Notes under the pieces: generated by a model
Seen by the model: the letters and a program-made list of their open reading frames with translations, nothing else
The model's database searches: none
What the model was told of the DNA's origin: nothing
Position numbers and translations under genes: made by a program
Part shown: positions 42,175 to 51,009 of the stretch, piece after piece
Layout: the number at the start of each line of letters is the position of its first letter
Numbering within the stretch: the first letter of the stretch is position 1
NCBI GenBank assembly: GCA_964612975.1
Contig: CAZTGC010000008.1
Span: 1-64,000, forward strand
Reading direction: 5' to 3'
Length of the DNA stretch: 64,000 nucleotides
Origin: NZ13-RE01 sp964612975
Lineage (GTDB): Bacteria > Dictyoglomota > Dictyoglomia > Dictyoglomales > Dictyoglomaceae

Positions 42175-43270
42175 TTTCTATTTTATAGTTAATGGTCCTG
42201 GAGAAATAGCAGGGTGGTTATATCCCTTGGTAGATTGGTTAAAGAAAAGAAATTTCTACTGGATAAAAGATATAAATTTTTATACTATTTTAGTTCCTTG
42301 CCAATTTGCAACAGGAGAGGAAAAAAGAGTTTTAGAGGAATTTAACTTTTTTAAAGAAATTATTCCTCCTGATTTATATTGGAAAAATTTTATTAATAAA
42401 TCAAAGGATAAAAAAATAATTTTCCACTTTGGGGGAGACTTATTTTTTAATGGAATCTTGAGCAAAATATGGAAATCTTATTCCATTGCGTATATGGAAA
42501 AGAAATATTTTTGGCTTTTCCTCTTTAATCGTGTATACTCTTCTAAAGATCTAAAAGATCCTAAAATAAGATATGTAGGAGAATTAAGATTTGAGAATCT
42601 TAATAGAAATGCCTTTTCGAAGGAAAGTAATAGAATAGCTCTTTTTCCTGGAAGTAGAGATTATGCCTTAAGATTTTATTTTCCATTCTATTTAGCTTTA
42701 ATAAAAGAGATTCATAAATTATATCCTAAACTTCAATTTACTTTTTTTCTCTCCCAATTTTTGAGAAGAGAAATTATTGATCAATATCTTTGTAGGTTAA
42801 ACTCATTATTAAAAGAGTTACCTGTTGAGATAAGGATTTTAAAAAATTGGAAGGAACAAGTAAATGACTTTCTATTTGCTTTAACTCTTCCAGGAACTAC
42901 TACTTTACAATTAGGATATTCTGGAATACCTATGTTAGTTTTATTACCTCTTCATAGACCTGAATATTTACCCATAGAAGGTTTTGGCCATTTTTTAAAG
43001 GGAAAACTTAGAGATTTTTTGGTAGAAATTTATTTAAAAAATAATCCATATTTAGCTCTTCCTAATAAATATAAAAGGGGAGTTGTTCCTGAGATAATAG
43101 GAAGATTTAATTATAAAAAGGTGATAAAATATATTTTGGATATTCTGGAAAACAGAGAATTAATAGAGAGGATGCATGTGGATTTAATAGAGATATTTCC
43201 AGGACTTAACATATCTCCTTCCAAGATAATATGGAGTGATATATATGAAATATTGGAGAAGAATTTTTGA
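42167..43270 (+). CDS. LpxB-like glycosyltransferase, first uncharacterised paralog
   Basis: A 367-residue protein of the GT-B fold resembling LpxB in outline. It starts with FIVNGPGEIAGWLYPL, where LpxB has its GEVSGD motif, and has ALFPGSRDYALRF near 160 and LTLPGTTTLQLGYSGIPM near 240, matching the LPGSR and SGT-LE regions. The central DFQGFN and APQYWLWG blocks of LpxB are absent. So it probably transfers a sugar from a nucleotide donor, but the donor and acceptor are unknown. It overlaps both neighbours and sits in the lipid A operon. Confidence 0.75.
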   Translation: MFNFYFIVNGPGEIAGWLYPLVDWLKKRNFYWIKDINFYTILVPCQFATGEEKRVLEEFNFFKEIIPPDLYWKNFINKSKDKKIIFHFGGDLFFNGILSKIWKSYSIAYMEKKYFWLFLFNRVYSSKDLKDPKIRYVGELRFENLNRNAFSKESNRIALFPGSRDYALRFYFPFYLALIKEIHKLYPKLQFTFFLSQFLRREIIDQYLCRLNSLLKELPVEIRILKNWKEQVNDFLFALTLPGTTTLQLGYSGIPMLVLLPLHRPEYLPIEGFGHFLKGKLRDFLVEIYLKNNPYLALPNKYKRGVVPEIIGRFNYKKVIKYILDILENRELIERMHVDLIEIFPGLNISPSKIIWSDIYEILEKNF

Positions 43271-44981
43271 ATTATTAAGACCTTATTTATTATATATTCT
43301 AGGTGGATTTTTATGTATTTTAATAGTAAATTCTACACAGTTATATGCTCCAAAAATTGTAGGAGAGCTTATTGATCAGCTAAATAAGACGAAGGATTTG
43401 TCATCCCTCAACAAAATAGCTTTAGTTATTGTAGGATTACTCTTTTTGAGAAGTTTGTTTTTATATGGACAAATATATCTTTTGTCCTTTGTTGGTCATA
43501 GATTAGTGGCAGATTTAAGAAATAGATTATTTTCCAAGATTCAATATTTATCCTTAGAATATTTTAATAAATGGTCCAGTAGTGAGTTAATATCAAGGAC
43601 TCTTCAGGACACGCAACTTATTCAGACATCTTTTTTATCCAGTTTATCTGATTTTTTCTATTCTATCATCCTTCTTGCAGGGATAATCTTGATTTTAATT
43701 TTTTCCCATTGGCAATTAGCTTTGGCAACATTTATTATAATTCCTCTTTTTGTTCTATCTATTTCTGGAATAGGAAAGGAGATACAAAAATGGTCTCTTG
43801 CAGTCCAGAAGAAAATTGCTGATCTCACTACAATTATACAGGAGAGCATTAAAGGAGCAAGAATAGTCAGAATATTTGTAAAAGAAGAAGATGAAATAAA
43901 TAAATTTAAAAGAGAAAATGAAAAAAATTTTTGGAGAAATATAAAAATTGTTCAATTAACTGCAACTCAAATTCCCCTGGCAAGTTTTTTAAGCGCTCTT
44001 GCTATAGTATTTTTGATATGGTTAGGGGGAAGAAAAATTGCTCAAGGACAACTAACTCTTGGTTCTTTTATTGCCTTTTTAACTTATGTGGGGATGGCTT
44101 TAGACCCTGCAACTACTCTTTTAAGAGTTTTTTCTGGGATTAAACAAGCTGCTGCATCCTTTGAGAGGATTTTTGAGGTTTTAGATCAGGGAAAAGATGT
44201 AATGGAGTTTCCAAAGGTCAAGATATTACCTCCTATAAAAGGATTAGTAGAATTTGAAAATGTTTATTTTACTTATGACAACAAAAATTGGGCTCTAAAA
44301 AATATAAGCTTAAAGATTCAACCTGGCGAAAAAATTGCTATAGTAGGTATTAGTGGGGCAGGAAAAACATCTTTAGTAAATCTTATTCCACGATTTATAG
44401 ATCCTACCTATGGTAAAGTAAAAATAGATGGATATGATGTAAAAGAGGTAAAATTAAGTTCTTTAAGAAATCAAATTGGATTTGTGACCCAAGAGACTAT
44501 TATTTTTCAGGGAACAGTAAAAGAGAATATAGCATATAGTAAATCTAATGCTTCTTTTGAAGAAATTGTTCAGGCCTCAAAGATGGCAAGAGCTCATGAC
44601 TTTATTATCTCTCTTCCCAATGGATATGACACTATAATTGGAGAAGGAGGAGCTGGACTCTCTGGAGGACAAGCCCAAAGATTAGCTATAGCAAGAACTA
44701 TACTTCACAACCCAAGATTAATTATCCTGGATGAAGCTACCTCATCCTTAGATGCAGAATCCGAAGCCTTAATACAGGAGGCATTAGAGGAATTAATAAA
44801 GCAAAAAACCACTTTAATTATTGCTCATAGATTATCTACTATTAGAAAAGTAGATAGACTCATAATTTTAGATCAAGGGGAAATTGTAGAAGAGGGAACT
44901 CACGAGGAGCTTTTAAATAAAAAGGGGGTATATGCAAGAATAATTCATTGGCAATTGGAAGAAGGAGAGGTGAGGATATGA
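43245..44981 (+). CDS. ABC transporter, fused permease and ATPase, MsbA-like lipid flippase
   Basis: A 578-residue half-transporter. Six membrane helices (about 10-310) precede an ATPase domain with Walker A GISGAGKTS near 366, the signature LSGGQAQRLA near 468, Walker B IILDEATSSLDAES near 492 and the switch His in AHRLST. Its place among lpx genes suggests lipid A flipping, as by MsbA, but multidrug exporters look alike. The ATG at 43245 is chosen because GGAG lies eight bases upstream; a GTG at 43236 is in frame. It overlaps the next gene by 4 nt. Confidence 0.9.
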   Translation: MKYWRRIFELLRPYLLYILGGFLCILIVNSTQLYAPKIVGELIDQLNKTKDLSSLNKIALVIVGLLFLRSLFLYGQIYLLSFVGHRLVADLRNRLFSKIQYLSLEYFNKWSSSELISRTLQDTQLIQTSFLSSLSDFFYSIILLAGIILILIFSHWQLALATFIIIPLFVLSISGIGKEIQKWSLAVQKKIADLTTIIQESIKGARIVRIFVKEEDEINKFKRENEKNFWRNIKIVQLTATQIPLASFLSALAIVFLIWLGGRKIAQGQLTLGSFIAFLTYVGMALDPATTLLRVFSGIKQAAASFERIFEVLDQGKDVMEFPKVKILPPIKGLVEFENVYFTYDNKNWALKNISLKIQPGEKIAIVGISGAGKTSLVNLIPRFIDPTYGKVKIDGYDVKEVKLSSLRNQIGFVTQETIIFQGTVKENIAYSKSNASFEEIVQASKMARAHDFIISLPNGYDTIIGEGGAGLSGGQAQRLAIARTILHNPRLIILDEATSSLDAESEALIQEALEELIKQKTTLIIAHRLSTIRKVDRLIILDQGEIVEEGTHEELLNKKGVYARIIHWQLEEGEVRI

Positions 44982-45940
44982 GAAAGGTAAAAGTAGGAGT
45001 AGTGGGAGTTGGATACTTGGGTCAACATCATGTGAGAATCTTTAGCGAACTTCCTAATGTAGAGCTTGTTGGAATAGCAGATATAAATGAGAAAAGGGCA
45101 AGAGAAATGGTTTCTCTTTATCAAATTCCCTTTTATACTACAGATTATAAAAAGCTTTTTGACAAAATTGAGGCAGTTAGTATAGTTACTCCTACTTCGA
45201 CACATTTTTCTATTGCAAAGGATTTCTTGGAGAAAGGAGTTCATATCTTTTTAGAAAAGCCTGCAACACAGCTATTAGAAGAAACTGAAAAACTATTGGA
45301 ATTAGCATCAGGTAAAGATTTGATACTACAGGTAGGACATATAGAAAGATTTAATCCTGCAGTTCAAGAATTGAAGAAGTATGTTAAAAATCCATTTTAT
45401 TTAGAGGCTCATAGAATGGGATTATATAATGAAAGAGCAAGTTATATTGGTGTAGTAATGGATCTAATGATTCATGATTTGGATATTCTTTTTTATCTCT
45501 TAGGAAAGAATAGAAAAATTAGGGATATCAGAGCAATAGGCTATTCCCTTTATACTCCTTATGAAGATTTTGCCCACGTCCAGATATTATTTGAGAATAA
45601 TATTTCTGTAAATTTAATAGCAAGTAGGTTAAGTCCTAAAAAAATCAGAAAATTAGAAATACACGAAGTTGAAGGAATTTTTATTACTGTGGATTATATT
45701 GATCAAAGTATTACTATTACCCATGGATTTAATAGAATGGTAGAACCCAATATTGTGAATCCTATATTTGAAAGAGAAGAGCCTTTGAAATTAGAATTGG
45801 AACATTTTATTAGTTGTATTATAAATGGTGGAAGTCCCCTAGTAACCTTAGAAGATGGTAAATTAGCTATATATTTAGCTTCTGAAATTTTAAAGGAGAT
45901 GAAGATATATAATTTAAAAGATGCTCCTCTTTATAAGTAA
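44978..45940 (+). CDS. Gfo/Idh/MocA-family NAD(P)-dependent sugar oxidoreductase
   Basis: A 320-residue oxidoreductase. The N-terminal Rossmann motif is VGVVGVGYLGQHH, the EKPA motif (FLEKPATQ) is near 86, and the GHIERFNPA and DLMIHDLDILFYL motifs (with the catalytic His) follow. Related genes sit next to lpxA or lpxB in several phyla, and one member, GnnA, oxidises UDP-GlcNAc at C3 before amination. No GnnB-like aminotransferase is visible here, so this role is only possible. The start at 44978 has GGAGAGG upstream; an in-frame start at 44948 would add ten unconserved residues. Confidence 0.87.
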   Translation: MRKVKVGVVGVGYLGQHHVRIFSELPNVELVGIADINEKRAREMVSLYQIPFYTTDYKKLFDKIEAVSIVTPTSTHFSIAKDFLEKGVHIFLEKPATQLLEETEKLLELASGKDLILQVGHIERFNPAVQELKKYVKNPFYLEAHRMGLYNERASYIGVVMDLMIHDLDILFYLLGKNRKIRDIRAIGYSLYTPYEDFAHVQILFENNISVNLIASRLSPKKIRKLEIHEVEGIFITVDYIDQSITITHGFNRMVEPNIVNPIFEREEPLKLELEHFISCIINGGSPLVTLEDGKLAIYLASEILKEMKIYNLKDAPLYK

Positions 45941-47003
45941 CGGATTTGGAGAAGATTTAATTGCAAGAGAGATTATTAGAAAAATTCTTGAGGTTAAGAA
46001 TGTAAAAATTTTTGCTTTACCTTTAGTAGGAGAAGGAAAGGCTTACCTTAATCTTCCTATTGAGATTCTTGATCCAAGAAGAGATTTTCCCAGTGGTGGT
46101 TTTGCTTTTAGATCCGGATTAAGGGATGTTTTTAAAGATATTATAACAGGTTTTTTTTCTTTCTATTGGGAACAAGTTAAAAAACTAAGGAAATTTAAAG
46201 GGAAAAAAGTAAAAGTGATATGTGTAGGAGATACTTATAATTTGTTGATGGGTTCTCTTACTCAAGAGAAACCATTTTTTCTTCCCACTGCAAAATCCAT
46301 ATTAAATTCTTCCTTCTATTTTCCAGAGATTTATATAATGAAAAAATTATCAAGATTTGTTTTTACCCGTGATGAACCTACATATAGATATTTGAGAAAA
46401 TTTATACCACAGGTATTATATTTAGGAAATCCCATGTTCGATGGATTGGAAAATGGAAAAGAAGAATCAGAAAACACTATTGCTTTACTCCCAGGAAGTA
46501 GAGAAGAAGCTATAAATAATTTGAAATTAATGTTAAAATCTTGTAGAATAGTAAATGAAGAATTCCCTGATTTTAGTTATGTGGTTATAGTTTCACCATA
46601 TCTTCCTGAGAAGTATAAAAATGACCTTAAAAAAATTACAGAAGAATATAATCTGCCTATTCGAATTTCTTACGGAAATTTTGCCTTTGAGATTAAAAAA
46701 GCCTTTATAGTTCTTGGTTTAGCAGGAACTGCTAATGAACAAGCAGTGTTTCTAAAAAAACTTGTGATTTCTTTTCCAGGAAGAGGTCCTCAAATTAATT
46801 TTAAGTTTTTAAAAATGCAAAAGGCTCTTTTAGGAGAAGGATTAGAATTAGTAAGAGATTATAAAGAGGCTGGAGAAAGGATAATTTATTTTATAAAAAA
46901 TCCTGAAGGGGTAAAATGTAGGGCAGAAAAGGGAAGTAAGAGATTGGGAGATAAAGGTGCCGAAAAAATTGCGAAATTTATTTTGGATAATATTAATTTT
47001 TAG
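45921..47003 (+). CDS. Lipid-A-disaccharide synthase-related protein, second LpxB paralog
   Basis: A 360-residue protein of the LpxB-related type found also in cyanobacteria and Deinococcus. It starts SNGFGEDLIAREI, contains VICVGDTYNLLMG near 96, the GNPMFDG motif near 172, ALLPGSREEAINN near 187 and GLAGTANEQAVFL near 269, all aligned to LpxB-type nucleotide-binding motifs. Its reaction is unknown. It overlaps the oxidoreductase by 20 bp and the TPR gene by 47 bp, so it belongs to the same operon. Confidence 0.82.
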   Translation: MLLFISNGFGEDLIAREIIRKILEVKNVKIFALPLVGEGKAYLNLPIEILDPRRDFPSGGFAFRSGLRDVFKDIITGFFSFYWEQVKKLRKFKGKKVKVICVGDTYNLLMGSLTQEKPFFLPTAKSILNSSFYFPEIYIMKKLSRFVFTRDEPTYRYLRKFIPQVLYLGNPMFDGLENGKEESENTIALLPGSREEAINNLKLMLKSCRIVNEEFPDFSYVVIVSPYLPEKYKNDLKKITEEYNLPIRISYGNFAFEIKKAFIVLGLAGTANEQAVFLKKLVISFPGRGPQINFKFLKMQKALLGEGLELVRDYKEAGERIIYFIKNPEGVKCRAEKGSKRLGDKGAEKIAKFILDNINF

Positions 47004-47586
47004 TTTAATCTTCTTTCTCATAGGATTTTCTAGTAATTGGAAAGAGTTAGAAAAAGAATATGAAATTCTTTTATCAAAGGAATCTGAAAACTTAGAAATT
47101 CTTTTTAAACTTTTGGTGATCTATTCTGCTCAGGGGAAATTAAATAAGGCCTTTGAAACTTATAAAAAGATAGAGACTATAGATCCTAGTTTTTTAAAGA
47201 AAAAAGCAGAGGAAAATATTGAAGAAAATAATGATTTCTTCTCTCTCTATCAATTAGCCTTTGCATCTTATTTTGGTAATAAAAAGGATAAAGCTTTAAT
47301 TTATTTTCAAAAGTTATATGGGAGGTATCCCAAAGATGATTGGATAATTTCTTTTTTAGCATATTTATATTATGAAAAAGAAAATATAAAAGAGGCAGAA
47401 AAATTAATAGAAGAAGGTTTAAAGATAAACAGAGATAACGAGATGCTCCATGCTCTTAAATGTGTAGTGTATTTCAGAAAGGGTAATTATATTTTAGCTT
47501 TGAGGGAGTATTTTATTACTTTAAATATTCTTCAGAAAAAGGGATATAAGGAAATTTGGGAATTTTTGAGAAGTTTAGTTTATTAA
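46957..47586 (+). CDS. Membrane-anchored TPR-repeat protein
   Basis: A 209-residue protein with one N-terminal hydrophobic helix (about 7-25), a signal anchor or signal peptide, followed by about four tetratricopeptide-like helical hairpins (about 32-200, for example AFASYFGNKKDKALIYFQKL and AEKLIEEGLKINRDNEML). Such repeats bind partner proteins, here probably in the periplasm. It starts with GTG 47 bp inside the preceding gene, which is a long overlap, but the signal helix supports that start. It ends the outer-membrane operon. Confidence 0.75.
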   Translation: MPKKLRNLFWIILIFSLIFFLIGFSSNWKELEKEYEILLSKESENLEILFKLLVIYSAQGKLNKAFETYKKIETIDPSFLKKKAEENIEENNDFFSLYQLAFASYFGNKKDKALIYFQKLYGRYPKDDWIISFLAYLYYEKENIKEAEKLIEEGLKINRDNEMLHALKCVVYFRKGNYILALREYFITLNILQKKGYKEIWEFLRSLVY

Positions 47587-47591
47587 ATAAA

Positions 47592-47620
47592 TTGACATCT
47601 TCTTTCTTTTTCTTTAACAT
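47592..47620 (+). promoter_or_regulatory. Promoter for the lptB operon
   Basis: A perfect TTGACA (47592-47597), 17 bp, then TAACAT (47615-47620). The predicted start near 47627 is only about six bases before the lptB ATG at 47633, and no Shine-Dalgarno sequence lies between, so the transcript would be almost leaderless. Confidence 0.7.
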
Positions 47621-47632
47621 TATCTTTAAAAC

Positions 47633-48352
47633 ATGGCATTAGAGACCATAGGAATTTATAAATATTATGGTAAAAGATGTGTAGTAAAGAACGTAACATT
47701 ACAGGTAGAGCCTGGAATGGTAGTAGGATTATTAGGTCCCAATGGTGCAGGAAAAACCACGACTTTTTATACTATTATGGGGGAAGTATTTGCTGATGCG
47801 GGAAGAGTCCTATTAGAAGGTGAAGATATTACATATCTCTCAATGCCTAAAAGGGCAAAAATGGGTTTGGGATATTTAGCCCAGGATCCTACAATATTCA
47901 GAAAATTATCAGTGGAGGATAATATTAAATTGGTTTTAGAACTAACTAATTTAACTCCAAGAGAGCAAAAAATAAAGCTAAATGAATTTATTGAGGAATT
48001 TCATTTACAAGAGATTAGAAAGAATTATGGTTATAGTCTATCTGGCGGGGAAAGAAGAAGAGTAGAAATTGCAAGAGTCTTGGCTCTTTCCCCGAAATAT
48101 ATTCTTCTTGATGAGCCCTTCGCTGGGGTTGATCCTTTAACCGTTCAAAATCTTCAAGAAACAATCCATTACTTGAAAGGTAAAAATTTAGGAATTTTGA
48201 TTACCGATCATAATGTAAGGGATACCTTAGCAATAACTAATTATGCTTATATTATTTATTCTGGTGAGATACTTATATCAGGGGTTCCTGAAGAAATTGT
48301 GAATAATGATTTGGCAAAAAAATTCTTCTTAGGGGAGAGGTTCAATATCTAA
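47633..48352 (+). CDS. lptB: Lipopolysaccharide export ATPase LptB
   Basis: A 239-residue ABC ATPase closest to LptB, which powers LPS extraction by LptFG. Walker A GPNGAGKTT (34-42), the signature LSGGERRRVEIARVLA near 137, Walker B YILLDEPFAGVDP near 156 and the switch His in ITDHNVRDTLAI are present; GLGYLAQDPTIFRKLSVEDN is the LptB-type Q-loop region. LivF-type transporters are an alternative, but the preceding lipid A genes favour LptB. lptF, lptG, lptA and lptC are not in the window. TAATG-type overlap with the next gene. Confidence 0.88.
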   Translation: MALETIGIYKYYGKRCVVKNVTLQVEPGMVVGLLGPNGAGKTTTFYTIMGEVFADAGRVLLEGEDITYLSMPKRAKMGLGYLAQDPTIFRKLSVEDNIKLVLELTNLTPREQKIKLNEFIEEFHLQEIRKNYGYSLSGGERRRVEIARVLALSPKYILLDEPFAGVDPLTVQNLQETIHYLKGKNLGILITDHNVRDTLAITNYAYIIYSGEILISGVPEEIVNNDLAKKFFLGERFNI

Positions 48353-49545
48353 TGTCAGGACTTTTCTTAATTTTAATACTTCTTCTTTTAAGTGGGGTTA
48401 TTGCATATTTGGGAGATTATGTGGGAAGAAAAGTAGGGAAAAAGAAGTTAACTCTTTTCAATCTTAGACCTAAATATACTTCTCGATTAATAAGTGTTAT
48501 TACAGGTATATTAATTATGCTCTTTACTCTAATAGTTCTTTCCATCTCTTCAGAAAATGTGAGAACTGCAATTTTTGGTTTAGATAGATTAAAGAGGCAG
48601 TTAAGCTCTCTTCAAGTTGCTGTGAATATAAAAAATGAGGAGTTGAATAGTGTAATACAGAGACTTTCTGAAAGAACAAAAGAAAGGGAATTAATAAGGG
48701 AAGAACTTGAAAAATTTAGAAAAGAGCTTGAGAGATTGGAAAAAGATAAGGAAGCTTTAAATAAAGAAATTTCTAAACTTAATTCAGAAAGGAATAAACT
48801 TTTAAAAGATAAAGAAGTTCTTCAAAGGGCTTTATATGATATATCAAAAAGAGTTTCAGCTTTAGAAAAAGAAAGGGAACGATTAAATGAAGAAAAAAGA
48901 GGTTTAGTTGAAGAAATAGAGTTCTTATCAAATACAATTAACCTTATAAGAAGTGAAGGTATTGTATTTAGACGAGGAGAATTGATTTTAAATTGGGTAA
49001 GTAGAGGTAATTTATCAAAGAATGAGGCCATTAATGAAGGGAAAACATTACTTCGTCTTTTGGAACAGATTGCATTAAATAGAGGTGCAGGCTCTTCTAA
49101 CGATAAAGGAGTAGTATGGCTTCCGAAGTCTGAGTGGGATAAGCTTATAAATGCCCTTATGACTCCTGGTGATAAGGTTATTAGGAGTATGGCCATGGTA
49201 AATACCTTTGAGGGAGAACCAGTTTTAGTTACTTTGCAAATATATCCCCATTACTTAGTTTTTCATAAAAATCAAGTTATTCTTACAAGAGTTGTGGATG
49301 GAAGTGAGCCAAGAGATAAAATAGAGACAAGGCTTCTTGAGATATTGTCTGATGTAAATAGAATTGCACAAATTAGAGGAATATTAGCAGATCCATTAAC
49401 CAATACTGTTGGAGATATTTCTTTGGAAGAGTTTTATGATATAGTTTACAAAATAAAGGAAAAAAGGAAAAAGGTTATATTAAGTGTAATAGTAACAGAG
49501 GATACGTATAATAGTGGTCCTCTGAAAATAAGATTTGAATTATAG
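48352..49545 (+). CDS. DUF3084 coiled-coil membrane protein
   Basis: A 397-residue protein with two N-terminal membrane helices (about 3-23 and 46-68) separated by a basic loop, GDYVGRKVGKKKLTLFNLRP, a long coiled coil (about 75-190), and a C-terminal DUF3084 domain. The family is known mainly from cyanobacteria and some thermophiles and has no assigned function. It shares a start-stop base with lptB, so a role in envelope assembly is possible but only inferred. Confidence 0.8.
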   Translation: MSGLFLILILLLLSGVIAYLGDYVGRKVGKKKLTLFNLRPKYTSRLISVITGILIMLFTLIVLSISSENVRTAIFGLDRLKRQLSSLQVAVNIKNEELNSVIQRLSERTKERELIREELEKFRKELERLEKDKEALNKEISKLNSERNKLLKDKEVLQRALYDISKRVSALEKERERLNEEKRGLVEEIEFLSNTINLIRSEGIVFRRGELILNWVSRGNLSKNEAINEGKTLLRLLEQIALNRGAGSSNDKGVVWLPKSEWDKLINALMTPGDKVIRSMAMVNTFEGEPVLVTLQIYPHYLVFHKNQVILTRVVDGSEPRDKIETRLLEILSDVNRIAQIRGILADPLTNTVGDISLEEFYDIVYKIKEKRKKVILSVIVTEDTYNSGPLKIRFEL

Positions 49546-49556
49546 GAGGTTTTGAT

Positions 49557-51002
49557 ATGGGGGAGAAAAAATTTGTAGAAAATATTACTTCTCAAAAAGA
49601 AGATTTTTCACGTTGGTACACTGATGTTATTTTAAAAGCAAAACTTGCAGATTATGCCCCCATTAAGGGATGTATGGTGATTAGACCCTATGGGTATGCT
49701 TTATGGGAAAATCTTCAAAGGATTTTAGATGAGAAAATAAAAAAAACAGGACATGAAAATGCATATTTTCCTCTTTTTATCCCTAAAAGCTTTTTAGAAA
49801 AAGAAGCTGAACATGTAGAAGGATTCTCTCCTCAAGTTGCATGGGTAACAAGAGGAGGAGATGAAGATTTAATAGAGCCCTTAGCGGTAAGACCTACTTC
49901 AGAATCAATAATATGTAGTATGTTCTCTAAATGGATTCAATCTTGGCGAGATCTTCCTCTACTCATAAACCAATGGGCAAATGTAGTAAGATGGGAAAAG
50001 GAGACAAGACTTTTTCTTAGAACTACTGAATTTCTGTGGCAAGAAGGACATACTGCTCATAGAACTAAAGAGGAAGCAGAAGGGGAAGCTATAAAAATGC
50101 TAAATGTATATAAGGAGTTTTTTGAGAAAGATTTATCCATCCCAGTTGTTTCAGGGGTAAAAACAGAAAATGAGAAATTTGCAGGGGCATTAAGGACTTA
50201 TTCTATTGAGGTACTCCTTGCCGATGGAAGAGCACTTCAAGGGGGAACATCCCATAACCTTGGACAACATTTTGCTAAGGCTTTTAATATAACCTTTCAA
50301 GACATTGATGGGGAAAGAAAGTATGTTTGGCAAACCAGTTGGGGAGTTTCTACAAGGGTTATTGGAGCTCTAATAATGACTCATGGAGATGATTTTGGAC
50401 TTGTTCTACCCCCTAAGGTAGCCCCATATCAAATTGTTATAATTCCTATTTGGAAAGATGAGAAGGATAAAGAAAAAATTTACAACTATGTAGATGATGT
50501 TGCAACAATACTAAAAGAGTATTTCAGAGTTTTTGTAGATAAAGATGAGGAACATACCCCCGGCTGGAAATTTAATGAATGGGAATTAAAGGGGGTGGCT
50601 ATAAGAATTGAAATTGGGCCAAGGGAGGTGGAAAAGGAAGAAATTCTTGTTGCTCGAAGAGATTTAAGAACTAAAATCTCGTATAAGAAAATCAATATTG
50701 TTCATGAGATTAAAAATTTGTTAGAGGACATACAGAAAACTATGTTTGATAAAGCATTAAAATTCAGAAATGAAAATACCTATGAGGTGGAATCCTTAGA
50801 AGAATTTAAAAAAATAATTGAGGAAAGAAGGGGATTTATTAAAGGGAGCTGGTGTGGAAATGGGAATTGTGAAATAGCTATAAAAGAATTAACTTCTGCT
50901 ACTATTCGGAATCTTCCCTTTGATTGGAAAGAAGAAAAAGGAAAGTGTATTTTTTGTGGTAAAGATACTAATATAAAGGCATTGTTTGCAAAAGCATATT
51001 AG
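49557..51002 (+). CDS. proS: Prolyl-tRNA synthetase, archaeal/eukaryote-like type
   Basis: A 481-residue class II synthetase of the short form without the bacterial editing insertion. Motif 2 lies around WEKETRLFLRTTEFLWQEG (about 137-155), and HTAHRTKEEAEGEA follows. The C-terminal zinc domain uses cysteines in CGNGNC and CIFCG. This form is found in thermophiles and Mycoplasma besides archaea. TAGGAGG precedes the ATG. It is followed by dut after 7 bp. Confidence 0.96.
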   Translation: MGEKKFVENITSQKEDFSRWYTDVILKAKLADYAPIKGCMVIRPYGYALWENLQRILDEKIKKTGHENAYFPLFIPKSFLEKEAEHVEGFSPQVAWVTRGGDEDLIEPLAVRPTSESIICSMFSKWIQSWRDLPLLINQWANVVRWEKETRLFLRTTEFLWQEGHTAHRTKEEAEGEAIKMLNVYKEFFEKDLSIPVVSGVKTENEKFAGALRTYSIEVLLADGRALQGGTSHNLGQHFAKAFNITFQDIDGERKYVWQTSWGVSTRVIGALIMTHGDDFGLVLPPKVAPYQIVIIPIWKDEKDKEKIYNYVDDVATILKEYFRVFVDKDEEHTPGWKFNEWELKGVAIRIEIGPREVEKEEILVARRDLRTKISYKKINIVHEIKNLLEDIQKTMFDKALKFRNENTYEVESLEEFKKIIEERRGFIKGSWCGNGNCEIAIKELTSATIRNLPFDWKEEKGKCIFCGKDTNIKALFAKAY

Positions 51003-51009
51003 TTAGAAA

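Noticed and set aside
42167..47003. The two LpxB-like genes as MurG or as LpxK substitutes
   Set aside because: They lack the MurG GGSQGA-type motifs, and LpxK is a P-loop kinase; neither protein has a Walker A motif. They fit only the LpxB-like glycosyltransferase outline.
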